The position numbers were made by a program, and so were the translations under genes. A stretch of 64,000 bases of DNA, from assembly GCA_001949185.1 (NCBI GenBank), contig BDGG01000008.1, forward strand, positions 1,813,576-1,877,575, written 5' to 3'. Below are positions 34,601 through 45,311 of this stretch, piece after piece. The stretch is from Ramazzottius varieornatus (taxonomy: Eukaryota; Tardigrada; Eutardigrada; Parachela; Ramazzottiidae). How positions within the stretch are numbered: the stretch's first letter is position 1; each line of letters begins with the position of its first letter. The notes below the pieces were generated by a model. That model was not told the DNA's origin. It worked only from the letters and a program-made list of their open reading frames with translations, and searched no databases.

Positions 34601-37600
34601 AAGATGCTCCACGATCTTCCGCGTGATGTCCATCCTGGTGTTGGAGCTAGTTCTCTTCCTTCCATCTCCTTTGTCTTGCGGAGCAGACCGAAACTTGTCG
34701 TAGTTTCCAGGTGTTTCTAACCACTGGAGGAGGCTTTCTTCTGCTTGCTTAGTCCATCCTTCCCTCTTCGTGGCTTGAACCGTACACTTTTCTGCCATCC
34801 TACTTTGTACAAGAACTTGCTGAACTGCTGGTTTAGGAAGCAGCTGTCCTCTGTAGAGTATCGAAGGAGCGTCGCAAGAAGACATTTCCGAAAGAAAAAA
34901 CGAACTTCAGCGACCTAACATAAAGTGAATCAAAATAAAAGTATCATGAAACTAACGTTGAAAATGTTTCCGTCTTCGCGCCAGAACACGTCTCTGAAGT
35001 ACCGGGTGACGAGTGCAAAACAGCTGTTTTCGGTGGAAAACAGTAAGCCATGTGACGTCACAACTGGATTTACGCCGCTGGATTTAGCTAAATCGACCTG
35101 TTTCGGTGCATTAGATTTAGCTCGATGGGCGGGCTACATTTAGGCTATGGGCCAATCTGCACGCGAATTTAGCTGAGCTAAATCTGTGGATTTAAATAAG
35201 TCTGAATTCTGAGTAGGGCCAGTGAACTGACGCTGAACTGACGCATGCGCTGCAGTGCAGTGCAGCGCATGCGGCCAGATTTCGTGCTCTACCACCAGGG
35301 TCGTCTCTGAACGAACAAGAACTAGTGCTTGCGCTGGTGACAACAAGCAGCTGTGAATAGTACTTGTCGGCAGGACGGACGCGCCCTATAGTGCTGGCAA
35401 CGATACGGTATACCGATATCGTATCGAAATATATCGAATCTTTGCGATAAAATATACGGCAGATATCGTATCGAAAATATCGATATGAAACTCGTATCGA
35501 ATGATGCAATAAAATATTCGGCGATATCGTATCGCGCTATATCGATATATTTTCGATATATCGGTATTTTGCTGAATGGCAAACTCGCCAGTGATATCTC
35601 GTTTACGGAAGACCATGGTTGATTTCAAAACTTGGTTTTGGCCATGGTGTACCGAGCACACTCCATCCATTCGGTTCTGGTACTATTTCTGTCCAGTTTT
35701 CGATGTGTTTGTAGTCTTGGTATAATCGTTTCTTTGCTGCATCCAACGCTTTCGATCTTACTAACACTTTATGTGGAAATCGGCTTCTCGAGTTTTTGGG
35801 CTTGGACAAGTGGAATTCCGAAAAACTAAAGTTCCAGAAATATCGATATATCGCTGCGATATGATACGATATATCCAAAATACGGTATCAGAAAAATATC
35901 GTATCGAAATATCGATATCGAATGAATATCGAAGACAGCGATAAAATATCCGCCGATAAGGTAGCGAAAATTATCGTATCAGATGTTGTCGTATTTTTGC
36001 CAGCACTAGCGCCCTATGGATCCTAATGGATCAAACTTCTGCTTATGGGACGGTCACGGTGTCGAAACATAAAAATATACTGATTTGATCGATGAATCAC
36101 AGTGGAGTCACGAACTGTACTTTTGCCACGACACTTTTATCAGAAAGTGACCTTCAGAGTCCGAAAGCTGGTTCCGGATGCTAACCAGTCGGCGTATGCT
36201 AGAAGAAGCTTAAGTCCGTATCATCACGTCACACATTTTCGTTCGATGGTCAGGATGCAAGATGCACCGGTATTGTTCGCACAGTCGGAACTCACAACAA
36301 GAAAAGAAAGGCAAAAGTTTCGATTAGTAAGGAAGGGAATTGTCCGATCAAGGCTAAGAGTACGAGACTACCCCGACCGACAGCGAACTTTTTTAGCCTA
36401 CCGTACTCAGCTGATGTTGAGAAAATCTGCGTCGGCAATTCACGCAATATTAGTAAGCATAAGTAAAAGTGCACAAATATTGACAAGGTTAGGTGAGCAA
36501 GAGCAAATCATGACTGACGAAGAAATCCATTTCGTCGCCGACGTCGAAATCCTCGCAAGTTCGCTTTTTTCCGTTTCGTCTCCGCTCTCGTCGATCTCCA
36601 TATCGGCCGGCTTAACGATCGCAGTGGGTGGTAGAGGAGGGACTGCAGCACCGAAATCCGTGTCCGAAACCTATTTTTCCGCTATCTCACTGTGTGGGAT
36701 GACGATGTCTTTGTGAAAGTTGCGACAGTTAAGCCGGACAACCTTTGGTTCTTCACGGACATCCAGAGCCATGTTTTCCCCGTTCCAGCACTGAAGAGCT
36801 TCTTTCAGCGCCAGCGGATGTTCAGCTCGTGACCCGTACTGATTTTCATTTCCTTACTTGTCAACTTGCATTTGGTACCGCAGTAAGCAATCCCCTGTCT
36901 GGCTAGCAGTTCGGCGATTCTTGATAACGAATCAGGACAGAAACCTTGTAGCTTTTCTTGGGATTAAGCGGTCAACTGTTGGTCTCTTTGAATGCGAGAA
37001 CCGGCGATGTCGTAGAGTCTAGTTGCGCCATAACAGGTCTACACAACAAGAAATTATACGCAGAGCCGCATATCTCATAAGCTCAATCAGAACCTTGATG
37101 GAAAGTAGTACAGTGGAATATCTCTCCGCGAGTTTATAAGGAAGAAAAGCCGGCAAACATTATTCCAATGATGGTACTTCAAGACTGTTTCCTCCGTTAA
37201 ATAGTTTGGTGTTCTTTTGCTTGAACAGGCATCTACGCGCACAAAAACCTTGATCGATAATTTAGTCAGGGACAGGCTGCCGGAAACACATTTATTTTCG
37301 AGCAAGTGCAAAGCGTCCTGCATATCTTGTTCGTTGGTGGGTTGCCCATTTCCAATTACCAACTACACACAAACGACCCTGGCATTGTTATTCTCACCTC
37401 TCCTTTGATATTTGTGTGCGGCCAGAATTCATGCGTTGACTGAACGTGTGCGTTGGATACACTTCGAAGTTTGCACACTGCGTAGTGCTCTGTGGCTTGC
37501 CTTTGTTGTCCAATGCCTTTGTTTGTTAGACCATTATCAGTGTAAACACAAGCAGCCCTCAGACCTCGTATAAACTAGTTTACACCGTTGTACAGATTTC

Positions 37601-39423
37601 TGATTAATGCTGTGATTAGTGGAGGATGTGTAGTGTCGTGGTGACAACGCATCCCAACAATCAAATCAAAGTATTTTTATGTTTCGACACCATGACCGTC
37701 CCATAACCAAAATTTTGATCTAGTGATGTTCTAATATAGTAATATTATATTAAAGTAGATAATATTAGATGGTTTGAGCATTTACTATATTTAGTAATAT
37801 TTAGTGAACAGAATTGGGCACCGCATTCTAAGATTTATAGTTTAGTAGCTTGAGACCGGAAGTGCGATATTTTATTATTCTTAAGTTGTCCATCATATAT
37901 AGTAAAATATAATTTAATAAAGGTAACGCTACCGCTGATTCGAAAAACTGTTTGATTTGCTGAGTTCTGATGCGAGTGCGTTGGTTTCTCAATGTGCGAC
38001 CACGCCTTATAAAGTGCGCCACACCATAATGATGCCTCTACAGCAGCACAGTAGGGCTACTGCAAATAAATACCCATAAACATCGGGCACCTGCATAGAG
38101 TCTGACACTTCAACCGGCCATGTTACAGTGTGCAGGTGCAGGGTGCAAGCTGTACTGCAGTATTTTTGCTAACCTGATGGTTGTGATTCTGAATCTCCAG
38201 ATCTTCCGTCGAGCTCTCCGATATTAAAATATATTTTAATAACAAACCCCCGAAAGTTCTACTATAGTAATAATTTATTGAATCAGGTAGACGTTTTACT
38301 ACAGCAGTGGTCACTTATTACAAGTTTGATGGACGGCGGATATTTATTTTTATTTTTATATTAGATCTCATTAACCCATATTAGAACATCACTAGTTTGG
38401 TCCATTTGATATAGGGCGCGTCGGCCCTGCTTGTCAGCCTAGTAATAATTTTGCTCGCTTTTTACTCTGCCAACCCTAGAAACAGTCGCTGAACCGAGAT
38501 GTGAGACGTCGGAAAAACGGAGCGCCGAGAACTAGGGCGTTTCGACAGCGGGTCCGAGCACATTGTATAGTATTTTTCGCGGTGGTTCTTTGCGACTTTT
38601 TAGCTGCTAGCCCAAAATGACCTTTGCCTGATCCTGGGTGATTTTACTTAACTTCGTTGCCAATGTTATAACGAGGTCTAATTACCTTAATCTCGAAGTA
38701 AGAGAACGTAAGCTGCAATACCGGCAAGCACGTTTGAAATCTCGTCCAAAAAAGCATAAACTAGTGCCTTCGGAGCGTGTCGGCTACATGATGTTTTTTG
38801 TCCACACAGTTGTCCACAATTTCTGTCACAAATTCCTTCTTAAACGGTCCACGACCTGGTCAAAAGGATTTTTTGGGTTACGATAGTATAGGGGTAGGAT
38901 GAAATTGATCAAAAGATTTAAATTAGTAATTAATAGATTTGCCGTTACGGAATATATTCCTAGGCAAAATCGGACCCCCTCGACTAGGAGGACGCCGGTG
39001 GAAGGTGGAGTGGATGGTCTCTGCTATCTGGCTGAAAGGGAGTAAACTACAGTTCTCACCGACTCCAATGAAGACAGTCATGTTAGAGTTCGTCTTCCTT
39101 CTTGTGTAAAAGTATTCTGCGACCAGGAAGTCCACATTGTCAGTGAAGAGTGGACAAGATGTGTACCGTTTGTCATACAGTAACGTGTGGGTGAAGTTGG
39201 CTCGATGAGCGAAAGTTTGCCGAAGTTGATCCAATGCAACAATCATTCCAGGTGCAACATAGGGTAGATTAGAAAGAGACACATTGGAGTAAATATTTCC
39301 AACAGTGATAATCTCAACCTGTATCGGTTCTTGAAGAAAGGAGCTGGAAGCTCCGCAAATCCTCGTCCTGGCAGAAAAGCAGATAAAAAAAAACAGTAAA
39401 TAACTGCAGTTCATGGACAGCAT
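28690..39423 (-). CDS. Natriuretic-peptide-receptor-like protein with short tail (NPR-C type)
   Basis: Ten exons on the minus strand: 39423-39060, 30702-30639, 30513-30212, 30097-30054, 29940-29908, 29830-29750, 29685-29542, 29451-29082, 28998-28914 and 28819-28690, 538 residues. A signal peptide is followed by an ANF-receptor ligand-binding fold: PYVAPGMIVALDQL, the pocket FIGVGC assembled across intron 1, GTAETIFRNK, RWTSVY-like LWTSVYILLD, MTNGEY from a 33-nt exon, SFYGNYTWKYGDKFDE, AAYEDVILFG, and the membrane-proximal PPCGFLGANVIC. One membrane helix (TIVIASVMSVLLVLMLLLLW, about 471-492) and a 45-residue tail ending SRSDYR follow. No kinase or cyclase domain is encoded, so it resembles the NPR-C clearance-receptor layout. 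Phases agree at every join, including the one across the 8.4-kb first intron. A separate gene for exon 1 is possible but less likely. Confidence 0.85.
31830..32304. repeat. Inverted-repeat element
   Basis: A 21-bp arm CCGTCCTCTTTGTGTATACAA at 31830-31850 is the near-perfect complement of 32284-32304. The spacing of about 430 bp suits a MITE. No other family signature was recognised. Confidence 0.45.
33644..34075 (+). CDS. PIF/Harbinger transposase, N-terminal part (cut by Ns)
   Basis: The visible 144 residues start at MPRLVNRKEL, contain an acidic stretch (SSDEEDEML) and then the conserved N-terminal helical block of Harbinger transposases (NARMTRQAFFAVVDKIGSHI, then QAPVPDQLMVALSRFGFDGS). 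The catalytic DDE part would lie in and beyond the run of Ns. The frame after the gap (34390-34411) is closed by a stop within 22 nt, so most of the domain is lost in the gap or deleted. The reading frame through the Ns is not evidence of coding. Confidence 0.7.
34076..34389. other. Assembly gap (314 N)
   Basis: Run of N characters inside the Harbinger element. Any gene model crossing it is unsupported. Confidence 0.99.
34421..34885 (-). CDS. Harbinger accessory Myb/SANT-like DNA-binding protein
   Basis: A 154-residue single-exon frame on the minus strand starting MSSCDAPSILYRG. It contains a Trp-spaced trihelix of the Myb/SANT-like kind: GWTKQAEESLLQWLETPGNY, then DITRKIVEHLAKSG, then VTTKVHNLVGKWKEAHL. 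In Harbinger elements a second protein of this class binds the element ends and carries the transposase to the nucleus. The opposite orientation to the transposase and the position inside the same terminal repeats fit that role. The frame is intact. It could still be inactive because the partner transposase is incomplete here. Confidence 0.75.
   Translation of the reverse strand: MSSCDAPSILYRGQLLPKPAVQQVLVQSRMAEKCTVQATKREGWTKQAEESLLQWLETPGNYDKFRSAPQDKGDGRKRTSSNTRMDITRKIVEHLAKSGAVKTEKQVTTKVHNLVGKWKEAHLAKTGTGFGVNGEGTKNGKALRGKTNFQFTEL
35389..36008. mobile_element. hAT-type MITE with perfect 8-bp target duplication
   Basis: The ends TAGTGCTGGCAA (35389-35400) and TTGCCAGCACTA (ending 36008) are exact complements. 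The flanks are identical: GCGCCCTA at 35381-35388 and 36009-36016. Short TIR plus 8-bp duplication is diagnostic of hAT transposons. Both shoulders are dense in TATCGATAT-like words in inverted arrangement. The centre (about 35590-35835) is of different composition and is open on the minus strand. Confidence 0.88.
36102..36716 (+). CDS. Uncharacterised ORF inside an inverted-repeat element
   Basis: A 204-residue frame starting MESRTVLLPRH. Its first 120 residues are rich in Arg/Lys with no catalytic signature that I recognise. The end is Ser/Thr-rich and looks like non-coding read-through. It lies just inside the left arm of the element at 35365-38435, where a transposase could be expected. 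It may be a decayed transposase fragment or chance. Confidence 0.25.
   Translation: MESRTVLLPRHFYQKVTFRVRKLVPDANQSAYARRSLSPYHHVTHFRSMVRMQDAPVLFAQSELTTRKERQKFRLVRKGIVRSRLRVRDYPDRQRTFLAYRTQLMLRKSASAIHAILVSISKSAQILTRLGEQEQIMTDEEIHFVADVEILASSLFSVSSPLSSISISAGLTIAVGGRGGTAAPKSVSETYFSAISLCGMTMSL
37723..38393. mobile_element. AT-rich MITE nested in the right arm of the larger element
   Basis: The ends CTAGTGATGTTCTAATAT (from 37723) and the complement ATATTAGAACATCACTAG (to 38393) pair over about 18 bp. The interior is AT-rich with many TAATATTATA words. The sequence on either side rejoins to restore the arm of the surrounding element, which fixes the limits. Confidence 0.75.
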
Positions 39424-42400
39424 TTCTTGGAACTTCCGATCAGTGTTTGATTATCAGGCCGAGCGAAGCGATGCCCTTATGAATCACACGATTTCAATGC
39501 TAATCAGAATGTTCAGTCATGGCTTTATCGCAAACTCTGTTCTGTTAAAAGATGCGCTAGTTGATCGGATAATCTTAACTGCTCGATCGGCCTTCCAGTG
39601 GTCAGGACCACGAGCTAGTTTAGCATGATACCGGTGTTGCAGATGGAGAAGGAGATACTTCGAAGAAAACCAAAAACATTGGATATGGAACGTCTTATCG
39701 ACATTTGTGGATGAACAGCGGCGAGACCACCCAGGTGTTCACTTAGTATAAGGTTCATTCATCGGCGCGACATCGGGGTCTTTCCAAATAGCATGGTGTG
39801 TATGAATCAAAGGCGCTCTTCTCAAGTTGTTACTGACTAGAGTGAATTGAAAGTGAGTATACACAGTATGGGAAGAAGCTACTTTAAAATCAATGCAGAA
39901 TACTTGCGTAGTTGGTCAAGCACTTGCCGAAATCGAGCAAACTTTCTAGTCAATATAAATACAAGATCTAGAGTCCTCAAACCAAGCCAGCAATCCACAC
40001 GCCCACCTTGCGCGGTGTACACTTCTCGAAACGGTAGCGAAACCAGTAAGACGATCAATGGTACCAAGACCAATGCAAATCTCGTGATCCGACGATAGAA
40101 CGGACCAGATCACACACAGCATCGCGCTTTTGTCCGTATAGCCGATGTTTGACTCAATCGCATGACCCAAGCTCGACTCAAGTCACTCCCCACATCGCCG
40201 ATGCAGTAGTAATGAACTTCCGGCCTTCGGACCCAGGAGTCAGTTGACCCAGCTGCACCGAGTCGAAGTAATGAAAAGAAACGGCAGTCGAACGTGGTTC
40301 AAATTGAACCTCAATCGAGTACATACCTGGATTATCATGTGTCAAAAATTAGAAGTTGGGCCCAATGACCTTGCAATCCTGTTGGTTTAGTGACGGGCTC
40401 AGAGTGAGTACGATAGTGGCTCGTACATTGATTTCGTATCATTCTACCTTGAAAAGCGCATATCAGATTACAAATGAGTGAAACCATGGCTGATTTCTTT
40501 ACACAGGACAGAAGGTCAAAAGAAAACAACGACCATCCGGTGTATCTCAGGTGTCTGGATGTACCAAGAAAGTAACCAAATCCAGCGAAAAAGTAGCTCG
40601 AAGCTCTCACACACAACAAAATCCATACAATTGCATCGAGGCCAGCTCGAGCAAGACATACACAACCGATGGCGATTACCAACAAAGAAAAAACATGCTA
40701 CCTACACAAGCCACTCAAAAGGACTTGGGAGCTATTCGACAGCGGGCGGCACAGTCGAACTACGGATCTGTCACACCTAAAAACCGTTGCACGCACACAG
40801 AAATCAATCCATCGCGAGCAGCCAGCTGTCGCTTGTTTTCCAAGGTGCTTTCGGGAACCGTTACAATGGCAGCGTGAACTTTACGTTGCTGCTGATCCGT
40901 CTCGTTCAACGCGCTCACTAGTGCGTTCAAGTTGCGTCACCATTTATCCTTCGGAGAACCTACAAATCCGGATACAAGTCGAATATTCATTTTGACTCAA
41001 GTGGCGCATATCGTTGTCCCAAAAGGCGCACTTGTTCAATGTTATTGGCCGATACTGTGCGCCAATTGGGAAAACGATCATGTTCAAGGTATTGATAATT
41101 CCCGGATCGAGAGCACGAATCAGCCGAAGTCATATATGCTACTATGAAATCTTGGTCTCATGCGCCAGTTTAGACGTACACAAGTTGTGGTCAAACCGCT
41201 TAAGAGGCCAGCAGTTGTATCGATGAATCGTGCAGCTGTACTAATAATTCACAGAGGCCGTACGTACAGCCAGCCCCTTATGCGACTTGATTGGCACTGA
41301 TGGTGCAGCCAGCCCCTTATGTGACTTGATTGGCACTGATGGTGCAGCCAGCGGGAACAGCTGATAAAGGATGATCACGTCTCCTGCTGTGGAACGATAG
41401 ATCACCGTCAGTACAGGGATCAGTAATTTTGGCTCAATAAATCAATGCCGTGCAACTATGTATATACATATGCATAGGTATCAACTCCGAATCAGCACTG
41501 GCCTGGTCCTAAAGACATAACCAGGGCCGGGTCAATCGACGCCCGTTTCTGTCGGGAAGCAGTTCTTGCCGCCTCTTTTGCCAACAAAGCTGCAGTTTAC
41601 CAGGTCGTTGTTGCATCTTTTGCCTTCTTCGAGACAAGATCGTTGTGGTACAGCCCCGGGCTGCAGCACGCTTGTGAGGGTCTCGGTTGTTGCTGGTATA
41701 GCGAGGTTTTTCTAGCTAATGTATAGGGGCATACAGAGCCAATGTCGAACACGGCAAACTGAACGGACCGTCGGTAGTCATGACATTCTCATTGTCGTCG
41801 GATGGTTCGGGAAGAAGTCCGTCGGCAGAAGTGTGTCGAGACTGAGACGGAAAGCTGCTTGAAGAGTCATCATCCGTTGACTGCAGAACCCATGTGAGAC
41901 GCGTTGGGGTACCTTCTGCCTGCAAGGCCGGTTTATCGTTTTACTAAGAACTCCGCGCGTCCCTATCCTGCTACAAAAATGAGCTTTAACACTCTGTTTG
42001 CCAAGCTATTCGTGTCGGCAGATTACCAGCGTGCTCATTGTAAGCACAGAGCTTTAAGTGCTGGAAAAGGGAAGGCGTGACCCAAATCAGCAAATACGGA
42101 ATTTTCGGACTTTCGATGATTCGGAAGATTGGCAGGCCGTAAAGGCCACCCCGGAGAGAGTAGTCTAGGCCATTTTGATTTTTTTCTGAACGCACCGATA
42201 ATAACCAAATTCGTTCCAGGGTGAAATTCTATAGAGGAAACTCTCCTCAGTGTTCAGGCTTTTTCCTGACCGGATCCTTGGTATGTACATCGAGTAAAAC
42301 CTTTGAACTTAGAAGATCACTGAAACCACCGGAGTTCGTAGATATTTTTTTCCGCCTGCCGGAGTTACGCTGACCAATGGTCAACATCTGCACTTTGGTC

Positions 42401-42774
42401 ACAGGACCACAGATCAGGCAAAAAAAACCAGTTTGATCCAGACGGGGAAAGTGGGAATTGTGAGGATAAAAAAAGTGTCGTGTTGTGCTTACAATGAGCA
42501 CGGTGGTAACCAGAGTGTTAATTCACTTCAGCTTCCTACACCTGCCGAAATTCGTCACTTATTCTTTCATGGAACTGGCTTGTAAAGTCAGACGGAAATC
42601 CGTACTAAATAATCCTGACGCTTTACTACAAAATTTTGTCGGAAAATTCATCACTGAATATTTCAGTGAGTTTTGGCTCGATTGCTGAAAAATTGTCCGT
42701 GGCGATCGCTTGCTTTTACATGGATGAGTAAAAGAGCATTTGTGGTTCCCTTAGTTGTAACAGATGCACATCTA
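39424..42774. other. Gene-poor stretch
   Basis: Upstream of the receptor gene; its promoter should lie just above 39423. Several overlapping frames occur around 40335-41000 on both strands without domain support. A minus frame at 41716-41925 preceded by an acceptor-like GCCTTGCAG looks like a possible 3' exon with a Ser/Asp-rich tail, but no partner exon was found. A 39-bp tandem repeat sits at 41267-41344. Confidence 0.45.
41267..41344 (+). repeat. 39-bp tandem duplication
   Basis: Two adjacent 39-bp units (41267-41305 and 41306-41344) beginning CAGCCAGCCCCTTATG and differing by one base (GCGAC versus GTGAC), followed by the start of a third unit. The near-identity suggests recent slippage or duplication. 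Confidence 0.9.
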
Positions 42775-43773
42775 GTGTAAAATCTCGTTCAACTCGACGA
42801 TAGAAATGCCTACCTGTAAACTTCTACCCACGACCATGGATAGCATTTACGGCGTACGTACGTAGAACCAGCTGATTGCTGGTTACTCACACTCTATAAA
42901 CATGTCTGTACAACGTAGCTTGACGTCATTCATGGCACACCAACAGTCAGACGCCTTGAACTCGGTGTCTCCAAAATCGCGCACAACAACATCCCTCGCT
43001 TTTTCCTTGATATCTCCGTTCCTCACTTCTAGTCGTTTTCCTGGACCGCGGAGGTCCAGAACCCATCCATAGAGTTCTACGTCCATTTGAGGATACATCG
43101 CGGGAGTCTTCTTTCTGACAGGTGGAGGTCCGGCGCACCTGTCACACCTCAAAGTAAGTCCGCTGCGTCATTTCTTTACATTACGAAAATTTTAACTTAC
43201 ATGCTGAGCCAACCTTTCAAAGTGGTTGTAGGGATCTGCACTCTTCTGGCGAATTCCGCTATGGAAGTTTTCTTCTCGTTGTTTTCCTCGTGGTAGTTAT
43301 TAGCGACACGTCTCTTTTCCGCAATGGAGTAGGTATTCTGGTGCCAGCCCATGTTCTCCGATGCCTTTCCAAAAACTCAGAAAACGTTCTGCGATGCTGA
43401 CAAGCCTGGCCAGCGCGTGGCCGCAAAGTGTTGACCGGATTGTTCACCTTCCCAACTTCTGCAGCGCAGCACAACGATAAATGGCAGGTTACTGATTATA
43501 TCGTATGCATACCCACAAGTGAAAAATTGCCTTAAAGATCCTCCAAATTCAAACATAAACAAAGGCAAGAGAATCACAACTCGAAGCTAGAATTTCAGTA
43601 ATGATGCATATTGCGTCAGTCTTGCTCATGGAAAGGCTGCCCGGACTGGGGAGTAAGCCGTGTAACCAGCAATCAGCTGGTTTTACGTACGTACGCCGTA
43701 AATACTATCTAGGGTCCTGGGTAGAAATATACGGGTAGGGCATTTCTATCGTCGAGTTGAACGAGATTTTACA
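42775..43773 (-). mobile_element. Short Tigger-like element with long terminal inverted repeats
   Basis: About 110-bp arms (42776-42888 and 43662-43773) are roughly 90 percent complementary, starting TGTAAAATCTCGTTCAACTC and including CGGCGTACGTACGTA and AACCAGCTGATTGCTGGTTAC (in two pieces). The interior of under 800 bp encodes only the DNA-binding half of a Tigger-type transposase on the minus strand. No room exists for the DDE domain. Confidence 0.8.
42883..43320 (-). CDS. Tigger-like DNA-binding protein without catalytic domain
   Basis: Two exons on the minus strand. Exon 1 ends at 43201 before GTAAGTT and encodes a Psq-type helix-turn-helix (KKTSIAEFARRVQIPTTTLK, then GWLS). The upstream part (IAEKRRVANNYHEEN) is also in frame, but the true start was not found; the first Met may lie above 43320 or be lost. 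Exon 2 (43138-42883) joins in phase and encodes a CENP-B type domain (YPQMDVELYGWVLDLRGPGK, then DIKEKARDV, FGDTEFKASDCW). It stops at TAA within the terminal repeat after ECE. There is no DDE domain. The product, if made, could bind transposon ends and act as a repressor. A decayed deletion derivative is the simpler reading. Confidence 0.6.
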
Positions 43774-45311
43774 GTACATTTGCATTGTCCCAATGCCCAA
43801 GAAGAAACAATCGTAGATTCGGAGTACACCGCACTAGGGGATCCTAGGTGTTTGTAGCAATATGTACTATGAGTCTACTAAATTGCACATGTGTGCGCAT
43901 CACCTGTGCATTTCGATTTAGCCAATCAGTCGATCAGACAGCATATTTTATTGCTCGGTTGATGAAATTCGATTGATCGCTTGAATTTCTTGATTGTTTC
44001 AGCTGAATTGTGATCTGATGATTGTTTAGTTACCTTTCCTTGATTTTTGATGATCCGGTCCACCCGGATTGATGATTAATACGACCGACTTGGCTTGGTC
44101 GTTCGCCGAAAGGTCGGGCCAAGTTGGTGGCCGGCTGACAGGCTGTCATGTCAGGTAGTGACATGACAGTCTGGCAGTTAACCGCATGATGTCAGGATAT
44201 TTCGTAACAGGTCTTATGTTTTTGTTCACCACTGTCTAATCTTCCCGTTTAGCGGTGACTTGCGCCCACCTTTCCTAAGACCACAACTCCTTTTGCTACC
44301 TCCACCCCATCCGATTCTGATTAGCTGGTTGCTAGCACCATAATGGTGTTGACGGAGGGTTTGCAAAGCAAGACGGTTCTGTTCTCATACAGGTGGATTC
44401 ATAAGTGTTTTGCCAATTCGAGGCTTATTTCGTGAAACCGTTTCCTCCAGTCCAGAGATAGCTCTGCTATTTCCTACCATTCTAAGGAAACGCAAGATAT
44501 TTTGATTATCAGGAAGAGAAGATATCCTTAAGATATATGTGACTAAGGTTGGAACTTGGTAGCTTTCAACAGAGCATGGCTCACAAAGAGCGAAACCAAG
44601 TGCAACTGCACGCCCATGCAGCATCAATGACAGCAGAACCGCGCAGTTGATTCCAGCCCAGCGTTTCCCTATCAGAGCGATAAGCTATGAGAACTCTCTT
44701 ACCATTTTCAGATTTCAAGCATCCGGGAAAATGGCAGTCGCTCAACCTCGGTAGACGTATCCAGCTCAGATGAGTGTGCCTGGTAACTGGAATCAGCTGT
44801 TCCCAGAATATCACAGCGTCTTCTGTTGATGTCTGGAAGATGTCAGCTTAGAGCAGGGCAGCGGATAGGACAGAGAGGAGTGAGCAAATAGGAGGGAAGG
44901 TTTTGATGACGATTCCAGCAGGAGCAGATGTGATGGAAATGAATTTTCATCTTCCAAAATTCAAAAGTCAAAACTGCATGCGTGTGCATTAGCAACCTAG
45001 GTATCAGCGCACAGCCTGCGCTCGGTCACGTATGCGCAGGTTGAGATAAGTGTACACTGGGCACCTGTCCGGCGCTAACTGAAGTACGAGATACACTTCG
45101 CTCGCTACATTGCTAGGTACTCTTTTTTTTCTTGGGTGAGAGTATGTGAAGAAGATATGCTCACAGAGACTTTTGCCCTGAACTATTCGAAAGCGTTCTT
45201 ATGTTGCAAAAATCTATAAAGAGCGAACAATTTTCGCTCGTTAGTTTGATGCTTTCAACGTTGATCAGCAACGCTCGGCTGCCAAAATCCGAGGCTATTG
45301 TCTTTGTTTGC
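43774..45311. other. Gene-poor stretch, one possible exon
   Basis: No gene is called. A minus-strand segment between an acceptor-like CATCTTCCAG near 44832 and a donor-like AATG/GTAAGAG near 44702 has two open frames and could be an exon. One frame stops before the donor. It could belong with the exons at 47362-47713, but that is not shown. Confidence 0.35.

Larger units (their letters stand above)
33401..35220. mobile_element. PIF/Harbinger DNA transposon with assembly gap
   Basis: Terminal inverted repeats GGCCCTACTCAGAATTCAGA (33401-33420) and its complement ending at 35220 are flanked on both sides by AGT, a 3-bp duplication as expected for this superfamily. Two divergent-function ORFs lie inside: a transposase on + and a Myb/SANT-like DNA-binding protein on -, the standard Harbinger pair. 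314 Ns (34076-34389) interrupt the transposase. Confidence 0.85.
35365..38435. mobile_element. Large inverted-repeat element of unknown class, interrupted twice
   Basis: The left arm (about 35365-35388 continuing at 36017-36090) and the right arm (38394-38435 continuing inward at 37660-37722) are reverse complements. Shared words include GGACGCGCCCTAT, TATGGGACGGTCA and GTGTCGAAACATAAAAATA. The left arm is split by the hAT MITE 35389-36008 and the right by the MITE 37723-38393. The inside holds a + frame at 36102-36716 (204 residues, no recognised domain) and a short minus frame at 37087-37362. Class and age are unclear. Confidence 0.6.
30703..39059. other. Very long first intron of the receptor gene, filled with transposons
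   Basis: Phase-1 intron of about 8.36 kb between the strong donor GTCG/GTGAGAAC at 39060/39059 and the acceptor TTTACAG at 30703. All nine other introns of this gene are well under 500 bp. It holds the inverted-repeat element 31830-32304, a PIF/Harbinger element (33401-35220), a hAT MITE (35389-36008) inserted in a larger inverted-repeat element (about 35365-38435), and a MITE inside that (37723-38393). About 32305-33400 and 38436-39059 hold nothing recognisable. Confidence 0.75.

Noticed and set aside
40335-41000. Overlapping 100-residue frames on both strands
   Set aside because: Five overlapping frames in both directions, none with a domain, splice context or repeat-element signature.
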